The notes: a model not told the origin generated them from the letters alone. 64,000 bases of DNA from an uncultured Acetatifactor sp. (GCA_947595925.1 CANQEV010000005.1:1-64000); one strand, 5' to 3'. Shown: positions 34,719 to 44,715, numbered from the stretch's first letter. A program made the numbers and translations.

Positions 34719-35576
34719 TCATCTGCCGAGGATCAGTCCCGCCGCAATCCCCACGACCACGCCGATCCCATACAGCAGTCCCAGCACCTTCAGATTTTCC
34801 TCTCTGTTCCGGTTTACCTTAAAGAGCACCAGCAGCCCCACTCCGGCATTCACCAATAGTCCCGCAAGCATTGCTCCCAGTCCCAGCGCTCCCTCCAGGT
34901 AAAGCTGCGTGATCGCTACGGAGGAAGCACAATTCGGGATCAGGCCCACCAGCCCCGCGAGAACAGGCCCTAAAAACGGCCTGTTCAGGATCAGCGCCGC
35001 CAGGGTTTCCTCCCCGACCAGTTCAAATACCAGCTCCAGGCCGAACCCGATCAATATCACAAAGAACGCTATCTTCAGCGTGTGTATCACAGCGGATTTC
35101 AAAATCCCCTTCTCACATTTGCAATACTCATGTTCACAGAACTCATGAATGCCCTGATCCTGTTCCACAGCAGGTTTCCTGCAAAACAGGTCGATCAGGA
35201 ACCCCGCCGCCATGCCGATTCCGGCTTTCGCCAGCAGCAGCTCCAGGATCAAAAGGACCGGCGCCTGCTGAGAGATCAGAATGGGCAGCATCTCGTCCGA
35301 GGTGGAGAGATAAATCGCCAGCAGCGTCCCCAGCGTGATCAGTCGTCCCGCATATAAATTAGAAGCTGCCGCCGAAAAGCCGCACTGGGGCACGACTCCA
35401 AGCAGGCCGCCCACCAGCGGCCCAAATTTCCCGGACTTTCTCACCCATTCATTCACTTTATCCCCCGCCCTGTGTTCCAGCCACTCCATCGCCAGGTATG
35501 TCAGGAAAAGGAAGGGCAGGAGCTTCAGCCCATCCAGCAGGGCATGCTCCAGAGCATGTAAGATCAGTTCCAGCAT
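34719..35576 (-). CDS. Putative heavy-metal exporter (10-TM, ArsP_2/DUF2899 type)
   Basis: A polytopic membrane protein of 285 residues with two similar halves. The signature segments VPQCGFSAAASNLYAGR (near residue 62) and IPNCASSVAITQLYLEG (near 215) are the paired PxCxxS motifs of this family, often annotated as putative manganese transporter. Between the halves is a Cys/His-rich cytoplasmic loop (HEFCEHEYCKCEKG) that may bind metal. The start at 35576 has AGGTGA 6 bases upstream. The Fur/Zur regulator gene follows 41 bases after its stop, so this is a transporter-regulator operon. Confidence 0.88.
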   Translation of the reverse strand: MLELILHALEHALLDGLKLLPFLFLTYLAMEWLEHRAGDKVNEWVRKSGKFGPLVGGLLGVVPQCGFSAAASNLYAGRLITLGTLLAIYLSTSDEMLPILISQQAPVLLILELLLAKAGIGMAAGFLIDLFCRKPAVEQDQGIHEFCEHEYCKCEKGILKSAVIHTLKIAFFVILIGFGLELVFELVGEETLAALILNRPFLGPVLAGLVGLIPNCASSVAITQLYLEGALGLGAMLAGLLVNAGVGLLVLFKVNRNREENLKVLGLLYGIGVVVGIAAGLILGR

Positions 35577-35624
35577 GATCGTCACCTATCACCAGAATAT
35601 TAAGCGTATTTGCCATTTAAAATA

Positions 35625-35671
35625 GTATAGTTCCAAACGCAAATGCAATTCATTCGCATTTAGAACTATAC
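35625..35671. promoter_or_regulatory. Zur/Fur-like operator palindrome
   Basis: An outer inverted repeat GTATAGTTC/GAACTATAC (35625-35633, 35663-35671) encloses AAATGC(G)AAT-GA-ATTGCATTT on the minus strand. The inner palindrome resembles the Zur box layout (AAATCGTAATnATTACGATTT). It sits 50-95 bases upstream of the metal transporter start, where a repressor would act. Confidence 0.55.
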
Positions 35672-35764
35672 CACAATTTTTGGGATTGTCAAGAACTACA
35701 TGCACATTTTAAGATATTATAGTAGTATCCTAAACAGTCTACCGACTTTCCTGCGAGAATACGC

Positions 35765-38642
35765 GTTTTGCACTCTTCTGAATTAACAAGGCTCTCAAAC
35801 GGTCACATAGCCATTTCCGAGTCCGGGTTTGTTTTGCACTCTTCTGAATTAACAAGGCTCTCAAACTGAAGCGGTGCAGGATCGTCTCAGAATTGTGTTT
35901 TGCACTCTTCTGAATTAACAAGGCTCTCAAACATCTCCGCGATCATTGTCTGCATGTTTTCCGTTTTGCACTCTTCTGAATTAACAAGGCTCTCAAACTC
36001 ACTGTGTTATTCCTGCTTATATTACGCGGTTTTGCACTCTTCTGAATTAACAAGGCTCTCAAACGGTACGGGTACACCTGATCCGTGCAGCCGTGTTTTG
36101 CACTCTTCTGAATTAACAAGGCTCTCAAACGATATTGTTGCGGCCCTGTTCGTACTCTTTGTTTTGCACTCTTCTGAATTAACAAGGCTCTCAAACCCAG
36201 CAGTCCCATCCGGGATGCTGCTGCCTGTTTTGCACTCTTCTGAATTAACAAGGCTCTCAAACCGTGAGCGCGATCACGTCGTTTGCGTTTGCGTTTTGCA
36301 CTCTTCTGAATTAACAAGGCTCTCAAACCCTCCCGCCAGCAGCTTGTCCCCGATTGCTGTTTTGCACTCTTCTGAATTAACAAGGCTCTCAAACACAAGT
36401 GTGGAGCCCGGAAGCGCGGCTCGGTTTTGCACTCTTCTGAATTAACAAGGCTCTCAAACGCTCTTTGCTCTTATGATCCGGAGGAAGGGGTTTTGCACTC
36501 TTCTGAATTAACAAGGCTCTCAAACTTTGCCAATAGATATGTAGGAAGATTGCATGTTTTGCACTCTTCTGAATTAACAAGGCTCTCAAACGAAGTGTTG
36601 GAAGCCCACGGGTGCGGGTGGGTTTTGCACTCTTCTGAATTAACAAGGCTCTCAAACACATCTAAAAATAATAATGTAAATAGTTTTGTTTTGCACTCTT
36701 CTGAATTAACAAGGCTCTCAAACATCGTAGTTGTAGTCATAAATCGTATTGTCGTTTTGCACTCTTCTGAATTAACAAGGCTCTCAAACAGGTCCTGAGT
36801 CTTGATCGTTACGAGTGCCGTTTTGCACTCTTCTGAATTAACAAGGCTCTCAAACACGAGTAATCAAGGGAGGGCGGGCTTGCCAGTTTTGCACTCTTCT
36901 GAATTAACAAGGCTCTCAAACCGTCGGGAGATGCACAAGCTCCCGGAAACGGGTTTTTGCACTCTTCTGAATTAACAAGGCTCTCAAACGCACTTTTCTT
37001 TTTGATGGAGGCGCTGATAAGTTTTGCACTCTTCTGAATTAACAAGGCTCTCAAACAGGGCACTCACTACAATATTCCATTTTATAGTTTTGCACTCTTC
37101 TGAATTAACAAGGCTCTCAAACACAGTAATATAGATATATGCGATCCTTATAGTTTTGCACTCTTCTGAATTAACAAGGCTCTCAAACCCCGCGTCTGTG
37201 ATGTTGTCAAAAACCTTTGTTTTGCACTCTTCTGAATTAACAAGGCTCTCAAACTGGCAGGTCGGCTTCAGGCAAGGGGTGATAGTTTTGCACTCTTCTG
37301 AATTAACAAGGCTCTCAAACGGGATTGAATGGCAGCATAATTTTTTGGGCGTTTTGCACTCTTCTGAATTAACAAGGCTCTCAAACGGTCACATAGCCAT
37401 TTCCGAGTCCGGGTTTGTTTTGCACTCTTCTGAATTAACAAGGCTCTCAAACAGTTACGATAAATCCATGGATCTCCTGACGGTTTTGCACTCTTCTGAA
37501 TTAACAAGGCTCTCAAACTGGGTTCCTTTCGTCTGATTACGATGTGGGTTTTGCACTCTTCTGAATTAACAAGGCTCTCAAACTGTTTCTGACGCGGTTA
37601 TGATATGCTTATTGTTTTGCACTCTTCTGAATTAACAAGGCTCTCAAACTGCTGTCTCGTAATCATACCGGATGTACTGGTTTTGCACTCTTCTGAATTA
37701 ACAAGGCTCTCAAACCAAGTTCATTTTGTCCCATAGTTTTAGTTTCGTTTTGCACTCTTCTGAATTAACAAGGCTCTCAAACTTTTTTGTCCACTTAGAA
37801 AGCGGCTTTTCGGTTTTGCACTCTTCTGAATTAACAAGGCTCTCAAACCCTTTGCAGTAGTCAATAAATCCATTCCGCGTTTTGCACTCTTCTGAATTAA
37901 CAAGGCTCTCAAACAATATCGTACTTTTTTTTACATAGTTGTAAAAGTTTTGCACTCTTCTGAATTAACAAGGCTCTCAAACGCGGTGAATATTAAGGGC
38001 GGAGATATAGTAGTTTTGCACTCTTCTGAATTAACAAGGCTCTCAAACGCGGCCTGGGTGACTTTCGTGTCCGTGTTGGTTTTGCACTCTTCTGAATTAA
38101 CAAGGCTCTCAAACAGTATATCCTTGCCGCTATGGAGAAAGAGGGTTTTGCACTCTTCTGAATTAACAAGGCTCTCAAACTCCGATATGGGTCAATGGTA
38201 TTCGCTCACCGTTTTGCACTCTTCTGAATTAACAAGGCTCTCAAACTTTGCAGTTAAATTACAACATGGAGACGGGGTTTTGCACTCTTCTGAATTAACA
38301 AGGCTCTCAAACAGAAAATCCGTCTGTTTACGCTCTATATTTGTTTTGCACTCTTCTGAATTAACAAGGCTCTCAAACAGTAGACTTATTAAGATTACTA
38401 TATTTATTGTTTTGCACTCTTCTGAATTAACAAGGCTCTCAAACGCCCCTTTTCCGTCCAATTTGGGTAGCTCCGTTTTGCACTCTTCTGAATTAACAAG
38501 GCTCTCAAACCTTGAACAGAAACTTCCTGATATTAAAACTGTTTTGCACTCTTCTGAATTAACAAGGCTCTCAAACGCAATTTAACGGGTATAGATACGG
38601 ACAGCAGTTTTGCACTCTTCTGAATTAACAAGGCTCTCAAAC
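35765..38642 (-). CRISPR. Type II-A CRISPR array, 44 repeats and 43 spacers
   Basis: The 36-bp repeat on the minus strand begins GTTTGAGAGCCTTGTTAATT and ends CAGAAGAGTGCAAAAC. Starts run from 35765 to 38607. Most spacers are 30 bp; exceptions are 29 bp (36395-36423, 37519-37547), 31 bp (36990-37020, 37716-37746) and 32 bp (36922-36953, 37915-37946). The repeat at 36954-36989 has T in place of G at its plus-strand first base. Orientation is taken from the tracrRNA anti-repeat, the cas operon direction and the GTTTgAGAGC start typical of II-A. So the leader is at the high-coordinate end, next to csn2, and spacers near 35.8 kb are the oldest. The spacer at 35801-35830 is identical to that at 37387-37416. 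Confidence 0.98.
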
Positions 38643-39368
38643 CTCAAATTGCGTTCTCACCGAGCCATCGCATTGGCCATGCGCTGTCAATTCATCCGAT
38701 TTTATTATACATAAATCTTTGTCAATAATCCAGATTTTTTCCTTATCAGAATTACAATTTTTACAAACATTTTCCACCAAAATCAAAATGATTTTTTCAT
38801 AAGAGCAGAATTCGTACAACAGCTGCATTTCTTCTTCCGTAAGATATGCTCTCAAATTTACAAATATAAACATATGCTGCTTCATAATTTGATGTACTAT
38901 TCTTAAGTAATCTATTATTCTCTCAGCCAAAGTTCCTGTGTCACTGCTGATTTTCACATCAAAGAGTTTAAGGAGATCTTCTATAGTAAATTCCAGATCA
39001 TACTCCAATTGATACGGAACTTTTTGTGCCAATTTATCAATAAGCCGTATGGATTGCTGCTGAAAAAGCGTCAACTCTTCAACACATTCTTCCATCGCTA
39101 TAGAATCAATCTCCTGATATAATTTTGTAATAATTCTTTTATGATTGCATGATATATCAAACGGATTTACAATTACCTGGATCTCTTTTGCAATCACATA
39201 TTCTTTTACTCCATCCGATAACAGAAATGCTCCCTCTTCACCATTCTGTTGGCGCCACAAGCTCTCTACAAACCTAGTAAAAAAATCCTGTCTTTCTATA
39301 TAGATAACATAATTTACATTTTCTTCCAGATTGATTTCAAGATCCAGCTCCCTATAGACAAGTCTCAC
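38637..39368 (-). CDS. csn2: CRISPR-associated protein Csn2 (type II-A)
   Basis: A 243-residue ring-forming DNA-end-binding protein needed for spacer acquisition in type II-A systems, working with Cas1-Cas2 and Cas9. It begins MRLVYRELDLEINLEENVNYVIYIE and continues with the FLLSDG(V)KE and EIQVIVNPFDISCNHKRIITKLYQEI segments of the family. The start overlaps the cas2 stop by 4 bases (ATGA). The last two sense bases and the TGA stop are formed inside the first CRISPR repeat (GTT TGA), so gene and array overlap by 6 bases. No separate leader exists; the 3' coding end (ACGCAATTTGAG) must act as leader. Confidence 0.92.
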   Translation of the reverse strand: MRLVYRELDLEINLEENVNYVIYIERQDFFTRFVESLWRQQNGEEGAFLLSDGVKEYVIAKEIQVIVNPFDISCNHKRIITKLYQEIDSIAMEECVEELTLFQQQSIRLIDKLAQKVPYQLEYDLEFTIEDLLKLFDVKISSDTGTLAERIIDYLRIVHQIMKQHMFIFVNLRAYLTEEEMQLLYEFCSYEKIILILVENVCKNCNSDKEKIWIIDKDLCIIKSDELTAHGQCDGSVRTQFEV

Positions 39369-39685
39369 AGAATCACCAGCCTTTCATCAGTATCTAAAAT
39401 GTCTTTCGTTCCCTGACCTACGATAAAATCCATTTTACTGTACTGTTTTTCTGTAACACGAATAGCCTGTACCAAACCGTTGCTTGGTTTATTTTTCTTA
39501 ACATTTTCTACTATGGCATCCGCTGCAGAATTGTTCTGGGCGAGTTTACAATATACCGACTCCTGCATCATCATAAACCCAGATTTGATCAGCATCTTTC
39601 TAAATGCACGGTATTCCCGTCTATTTTGTTCTGTCAAAACTGGAAGATCGAAAAAAACGATTACCCTCATATACCTATAATTCAT
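39365..39685 (-). CDS. cas2: CRISPR-associated endoribonuclease-fold protein Cas2
   Basis: A 106-residue ferredoxin-fold subunit of the Cas1-Cas2 integrase, mainly structural during spacer integration. It begins MNYRYMRVIVFFDLPV, the usual II-A Cas2 N-terminus with the conserved Asp in FFDLP. REYRAFRKMLIKSGFMMMQESVY and RVTEKQYSKMDFIVG follow. The start at 39685 overlaps the cas1 stop by 11 bases, and the stop overlaps the csn2 start by 4, giving tight translational coupling. Confidence 0.95.
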   Translation of the reverse strand: MNYRYMRVIVFFDLPVLTEQNRREYRAFRKMLIKSGFMMMQESVYCKLAQNNSAADAIVENVKKNKPSNGLVQAIRVTEKQYSKMDFIVGQGTKDILDTDERLVIL

Positions 39686-40547
39686 ATTCGTATGTTTTGA
39701 TCAAAGAAACATCTTTTTCATTTAGTGCATTTATGACGCTCTTACAATAAATTCTGATAGCGTTAGTCAGATATTCCTTTCTGTCCGCAATCAAAACCTC
39801 TGCCTGCAAAATTCTCAGGATCTGCATTTTCTCTTTGTGTTGAAACTGGTCCGGCATCATCTGCCTTACTTCGGCATCTATGATTGGCCGGAACGGCTCC
39901 ATCATATCAGAGCCCAGATTAAACGGGTTAAATGTATTGTCATGAAAAATTCCTATCTGCGTAAGGTATCCGTTGGCTACAATTTCCCTGTTAAAAGCAG
40001 AAAGGATGACCCCATATCCGTAATTTAAGGCCGCGTTAATACTACTGTCCGACATCCTTGTAAAATCCTTTCCAAAAATAGCATTAAAATATACTTTAGC
40101 CGCATGTCCTTCCCGGTTTGAGGTGTCTCCATACTCTATTTCCTCAATATATTTGCGCAGCATATCTGCCTCACTCTTTTGATAGCGCTCCAGCAGTTCT
40201 GCCTGTTTGCGAATCTTTTCGGAGACAATTTTTGTCCACACACTTAATTTTTGATCTGAAGACCAAGCCATCTGCCTGCGCAGCTTTGCACTTACATCGT
40301 GAGAACCATAGTAGGGCACCAGCTCCGAAGAAGGATTTCTTTTTTCGTCACAAAAGATCACCTTGACTTTTTTCTTCGTCAGCTCGCAGAGCAGTGCCGC
40401 AGTCAAGGACACAGAAGTGGATTCGATCAGAAGAATCTCTATCTCACTAATGTGCACCTTGACCGTCTTTTCTGTACGGACAACCATATACCCCATCTGA
40501 TAATCCAGTTTTGCACTGCTGCTGATCACAACCGTACGCCAGCTCAT
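39675..40547 (-). CDS. cas1: CRISPR-associated integrase Cas1
   Basis: A 290-residue catalytic subunit of the spacer integrase. The N-terminal beta domain begins MSWRTVVISSSAKLDYQ. The C-terminal helical domain has catalytic residues in NREGHAAKVYFNAIFG (Glu, near residue 146), LTQIGIFHDNTFNPFNLGSDMMEPFRP (His and later Asp/Glu). The start at 40547 forms an ATGA overlap with the cas9 stop. An earlier in-frame start at 40568 would extend into cas9 and lacks support. Gene order cas9-cas1-cas2-csn2 is canonical for II-A. Confidence 0.96.
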   Translation of the reverse strand: MSWRTVVISSSAKLDYQMGYMVVRTEKTVKVHISEIEILLIESTSVSLTAALLCELTKKKVKVIFCDEKRNPSSELVPYYGSHDVSAKLRRQMAWSSDQKLSVWTKIVSEKIRKQAELLERYQKSEADMLRKYIEEIEYGDTSNREGHAAKVYFNAIFGKDFTRMSDSSINAALNYGYGVILSAFNREIVANGYLTQIGIFHDNTFNPFNLGSDMMEPFRPIIDAEVRQMMPDQFQHKEKMQILRILQAEVLIADRKEYLTNAIRIYCKSVINALNEKDVSLIKTYEYEL

Positions 40548-43500
40548 ACCGTCAATAAATCTATGCAATTTTCATAGATTCCTGTTACAGATTGATTGAT
40601 AAGTTTTACTTCCTTTAGATCTGATATTTGTTTATTAATTATCAAAATACCCATATTTGATGCCTGGTTGATTAAAGACAGATCAGCCTTCGTATTCCCT
40701 ATCACATTAAATTTCATGATTTCCAGAATAACTTTGCACTGTTCAATCAGGGACAGAGCGAAAAATGCGTCTTTTCCATCAATCAGCTTTTGCCCTACGG
40801 GATTTGGCCTTTTACTAAAGATTCCGCTCATATATTTTTGACTCAGTATCCCAAAAAGTTCAAGGTTTCTCTCACATGTGATCGTATTATCAGTGTATTT
40901 TCCCGTCTGAATACTATCATATTCCTTGTCTATTATCCGAATATAATCAGTCCACATAGGCGATAATTTCATATTGACGGCATTCTTCATAACATATCTG
41001 TTATTTGTCTTCCCTGAAATATACATAAAATATCCATTTATCTTCAGCATCGCCTGGATATTGATCCTCGAAAGCCTTACGGACGGATTCTTTAACCCTA
41101 GGTCATTACTGCAATACTGCAGCAGCTCGTCATCGTTCCCTTCAACTTTTTCGCGCAGATAAACGGGAACAGTCTCTATGGTTCGAATCTTATTCCCTTT
41201 TTTATCTTCATGTTCCACCAGGAAGAAATAGGCCGTAGATACACTGGAAAATCCGCCGTATCTTGTGACATTATTCAGTTTTGCATCCGAAGATTTAAAC
41301 GGAATATAGCTTTCTTCCTTTGCAACCGATGCACTGTATAATGTCTCGTCAGCAATTCCTCCTTGACCGACAAAAGACATTCTCGTCATAAGAGGCGTGT
41401 TCTTTGCCATCATTGCCCTGACAGTTGCAATGGTGCCCTCCCTGCCATCTTTCTGTGCCACCCATGCAGTCACGCCGTTTCTGGAAATATCCCGCGCGTA
41501 CATCTTGGCGAGATTATAGCCATAGGCTGCTTTATCTCTCGCATATTCATTTTTTATAAAGTTCCTGACATCCTGCGTAAACTTGGTATAATATACATTT
41601 CCCACCACAATATTCAAATAGGCATCCTGTGCGTGATGAAAATCGTTTACCACACGACATTTCAACATGCCATTGTCTCTGCGGAAATCAGAAACATTTC
41701 CTGCCTTTGCATAAACAATCTTTGTTGTCGAAGGGAACAACTGTTTTAAGAGATCTGCAAGCCCCTTTGTTCCCTGGCTTGTCTCTACCAGCTGCCTCGC
41801 GATAAAGTCTGCTCTCTGATCGTCTGTAAAAGGATTGGTTCCGGTAAGGCGTTTGTACTTTTCTTCTGAGATCAGTTTTTTCTCTTTTAAGAGCCTCCAA
41901 AGCTCCCGAACCTTTGTGTTTTCACGAATAGATGCATCCAAGGGATAAATATCCGTTTTCTCCGCATTATACTGTTTCTTTACAAGGGCCAGGTTATTGT
42001 CCAAATTATCGTCTTTTACCTGACTTCTCGGATAAATATGATCGATATCGTAATCCGTAGTGAAGAGTTTATCCAGGTCTATCGGTTCTCCCGAATACAA
42101 ACATCTTCCCATTTGGGTAAGATACAGATACATTTTTTTACTCTTTAATTTGCCGGATTCATCCGCATTCTCTATAATCTTTGTCCAATCCTGGGTTTCG
42201 TCTTTAACACTTTTATAGAGTTCCAGGAAACGCTTCTTTCGGGAATCCTTACGGCCCGCATCCCCTTTTTCTCCCTCAGACCGGGTCATTTCGATAAATA
42301 CCCTCGCGGGATATTCTCCAAGGATATCCGTCAATTCTCTGATGATCTTGATCGTCTGCCAGATCATTCTTCTGGTTGGCGCGGAAAAATAATATTCCTC
42401 CAGATCTTCCACCTGAAACTCCTCCAAAAGTTTTACAGCAGAATTTCTTTTCTCTTCTAATGTTCGGCGAAATCCACATTCCTCGGAGTTGATCAGCTCC
42501 ATCATATTGTGGTTCGTTGCCCACATTGCACCGATCAGGGAAAAGATCTCACCGTTTTCGTCCGTTCCCTCCAGTTCCAAAAATTCTTTTGATAAATTTC
42601 CCCAGTCCTTAAATTTTAATCCCAAAATCCTTTTCAGAACTTTTTCGTCAAAAACATCTCCAAATTCCCTTTTTAAGATCTCCTGAAGAAATTTCTTTGA
42701 ATCGCCGTAAATTGTTGAAAGGTAAATGATCCTCTCCACCATTTTTCTTACGGAATCTAGTTCCAATCTTTCTCCAAATATAGGCAGGAATTTACCATAG
42801 GAGTTCAAATAGTTATTGATGGCAACATCTATCCCGGAAACCTGAGATTCGTCCTGAATGACTCCTCTATTGTAGAGGTAGGAACACAGGGTCTTCCGGG
42901 TAACTCTTCTCCCCTTCTTAAATAATTCGTTGTAGATATCCTGCTTGAGTTCTACGGGTATCCTTTCCCCGTTGACCTTAATATTATTTATCTCGTTGAG
43001 AACGCAGAATCTCTGATATAACAGGGACTCTTTCGGCAGGGCTTTCTCTCCTGTCAGATAGGAACAATCCCGAACCATTCTAAGGATAAATTTCTCGGAA
43101 GTGGCTGCAATGTCTACCTTTTCCTCCAGGTTCCAGGGCAGAACACGACCGCCCTCCTTCCGTACCACCCAGCCGTTTCCCCCATCAGCTTCACTTCTGG
43201 CAGTCAGCGGGCCTACATAATACGGGATATGAAATTCGAAAAGTTTTACGATGCGTTCGGATACCGTAAGGCCGGAATCATCTTTTTCCAAAAGAAAGCT
43301 TAAATGTTTTTCTGCATTTTTCAGTATATTTTTCAGTTCCTTTTTATGCACCTGATTCGGAATAACACCGTTGTCTGATGTCAGCTGTTTCGGCAGAAAG
43401 CTTTCTGTTTCCAAACCTGCCAGGATCTTCTTTACATCCTGATCTTCCGAGTCCCACTTCTTGGCCATTTTTTTGATCGTCGCATAGAGATCCGCCTTAG

Positions 43501-44635
43501 ATCTTCCTTTTACAGATCTTCGAGTCTTTTTATCATTGCTGTTCAAGGATTTTACATACGCACTGTATGTCCCAGTTGTCTCCGCGCGAAACATTTCGTC
43601 ATACTCTTTCTGCGTATTGTACTTTCTCATAACCCTTTTTAACAATTTCAGATCACTTTTATGTGTTTCATAGGACGCGACCCGAGCCTCAGACAGATAG
43701 GCATACTCTCCCAGGATCCCGGACAGTATGCCAATATCATAAATATCCTTCATGGCTGTCACTACTTCATAATTATCATCCCCTAAGATCTGATGCAGGG
43801 TTTCACAAGTATCCTCAAACGAAGCACCCGAAAAATCAATATCTGCTTTCTCCTCCATTTCTTCAACGGAAAAAAGCTTTTTCCCATCTACCTTTCTGCC
43901 ACAGATTGCTTTCAGGCACTCCATGGTGACCTTATCCCTTTTATCGATTCCCAACAGTTCCCTTAATTCTTCTGTCTTCCTGGTCTTGGAACTGTCCCGA
44001 CCTGCCAAAATGGATTCCATCTTCTTATAATCCACACTTTCTGGCAGAGAAATCCCAACAGTCTCCGAAACCATTTTTACGGATTCGACCAATCTCGCGT
44101 ATGCCGCGCCGAGACCTCCTTCCGTATTTGTCTCTCCAGATATCCCCGCATCTATAAAATGCCCGCGGTGCTTAAACATATTGGATACCGCCAGGTATAC
44201 AAAACGCGCATATCTTCCATCACAGGGAAGCGAATCCTCCAGCAAGGCTTTGCGAAGATGAAAGATCGTAGGAAATTCTTTATAGTAATCCTTATCCTTA
44301 TAATCCACATCGTCAAACAAACAGTTACGATTTGCCAAGCGCGGATCTTTGTCCTCCATAAAATACTTACTATTCTCCAATCGGATAAAAAACAGAGGAT
44401 CTTCTTTTGACACTGCTTCATCAAAAAAAATTTTAATCCACCCCAGCCGGGCTGTTTCCCTCTGATGTCTGCGGCGTTTGATCCTATTGGTTCTTCTTTC
44501 AGCAGCGGTATTAGCCTCCTCAAATTCTCGGATTCCCCAGAGATCCTTGCCTTTTGCGCGAAGCAACTTATAAAATATATCCGTCGCCGCCCAGCCCACA
44601 GAATTAGTTCCCATGTCAAGTCCTAAATAATACAT
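40544..44635 (-). CDS. cas9: CRISPR-associated endonuclease Cas9 (type II-A)
   Basis: RNA-guided dual nuclease of 1363 residues, close to the S. pyogenes length. RuvC-I is GLDMGTNSVGWA with catalytic Asp7. The Arg-rich bridge helix is RRTNRIKRRRHQRETARLGW near residues 52-71. RuvC-II is VFIEMTRSEGEKG with Glu near 780. HNH is DYDIDHIYPRSQ with His near 863, followed by DNLDNNLALVKKQYNAEK. RuvC-III is NDFHHAQDAYLN with His/Asp near 1000. The PAM-interacting domain fills the last 240 residues (GGFSSVSTAYFFLV, KLINQSVTGIYEN). The Arg-x-Arg pair used by SpCas9 for NGG is not seen there. All nuclease residues are intact. AAAGGAGG precedes the ATG. Base composition is clearly more AT-rich than neighbouring genes, suggesting transfer. 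Confidence 0.97.
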   Translation of the reverse strand: MYYLGLDMGTNSVGWAATDIFYKLLRAKGKDLWGIREFEEANTAAERRTNRIKRRRHQRETARLGWIKIFFDEAVSKEDPLFFIRLENSKYFMEDKDPRLANRNCLFDDVDYKDKDYYKEFPTIFHLRKALLEDSLPCDGRYARFVYLAVSNMFKHRGHFIDAGISGETNTEGGLGAAYARLVESVKMVSETVGISLPESVDYKKMESILAGRDSSKTRKTEELRELLGIDKRDKVTMECLKAICGRKVDGKKLFSVEEMEEKADIDFSGASFEDTCETLHQILGDDNYEVVTAMKDIYDIGILSGILGEYAYLSEARVASYETHKSDLKLLKRVMRKYNTQKEYDEMFRAETTGTYSAYVKSLNSNDKKTRRSVKGRSKADLYATIKKMAKKWDSEDQDVKKILAGLETESFLPKQLTSDNGVIPNQVHKKELKNILKNAEKHLSFLLEKDDSGLTVSERIVKLFEFHIPYYVGPLTARSEADGGNGWVVRKEGGRVLPWNLEEKVDIAATSEKFILRMVRDCSYLTGEKALPKESLLYQRFCVLNEINNIKVNGERIPVELKQDIYNELFKKGRRVTRKTLCSYLYNRGVIQDESQVSGIDVAINNYLNSYGKFLPIFGERLELDSVRKMVERIIYLSTIYGDSKKFLQEILKREFGDVFDEKVLKRILGLKFKDWGNLSKEFLELEGTDENGEIFSLIGAMWATNHNMMELINSEECGFRRTLEEKRNSAVKLLEEFQVEDLEEYYFSAPTRRMIWQTIKIIRELTDILGEYPARVFIEMTRSEGEKGDAGRKDSRKKRFLELYKSVKDETQDWTKIIENADESGKLKSKKMYLYLTQMGRCLYSGEPIDLDKLFTTDYDIDHIYPRSQVKDDNLDNNLALVKKQYNAEKTDIYPLDASIRENTKVRELWRLLKEKKLISEEKYKRLTGTNPFTDDQRADFIARQLVETSQGTKGLADLLKQLFPSTTKIVYAKAGNVSDFRRDNGMLKCRVVNDFHHAQDAYLNIVVGNVYYTKFTQDVRNFIKNEYARDKAAYGYNLAKMYARDISRNGVTAWVAQKDGREGTIATVRAMMAKNTPLMTRMSFVGQGGIADETLYSASVAKEESYIPFKSSDAKLNNVTRYGGFSSVSTAYFFLVEHEDKKGNKIRTIETVPVYLREKVEGNDDELLQYCSNDLGLKNPSVRLSRINIQAMLKINGYFMYISGKTNNRYVMKNAVNMKLSPMWTDYIRIIDKEYDSIQTGKYTDNTITCERNLELFGILSQKYMSGIFSKRPNPVGQKLIDGKDAFFALSLIEQCKVILEIMKFNVIGNTKADLSLINQASNMGILIINKQISDLKEVKLINQSVTGIYENCIDLLTV

Positions 44636-44680
44636 CTCTTTTCCTCCTTTGTTTTAGTCATAAGCTTGATCGTAAAGCTG

Positions 44681-44686
44681 ATTATA
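44681..44686 (-). promoter_or_regulatory. Possible -10 box of the cas operon
   Basis: On the minus strand TATAAT lies about 46 bases upstream of the cas9 ATG, in an AT-rich stretch. No good -35 hexamer is visible at 17 bp. Confidence 0.35.
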
Positions 44687-44715
44687 AAGGTTGTAAAAGG
44701 TTATTAAATTTTTTC

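Noticed and set aside
35739..38585. Long open frames through the CRISPR array on both strands, with repeated peptides such as LHSSELTRLSN, RALLIQKSAK and FESLVNSEECK
   Set aside because: The 66-bp period is a multiple of three, so frames stay open through repeats and spacers. They are translation shadows of the repeat, not proteins.
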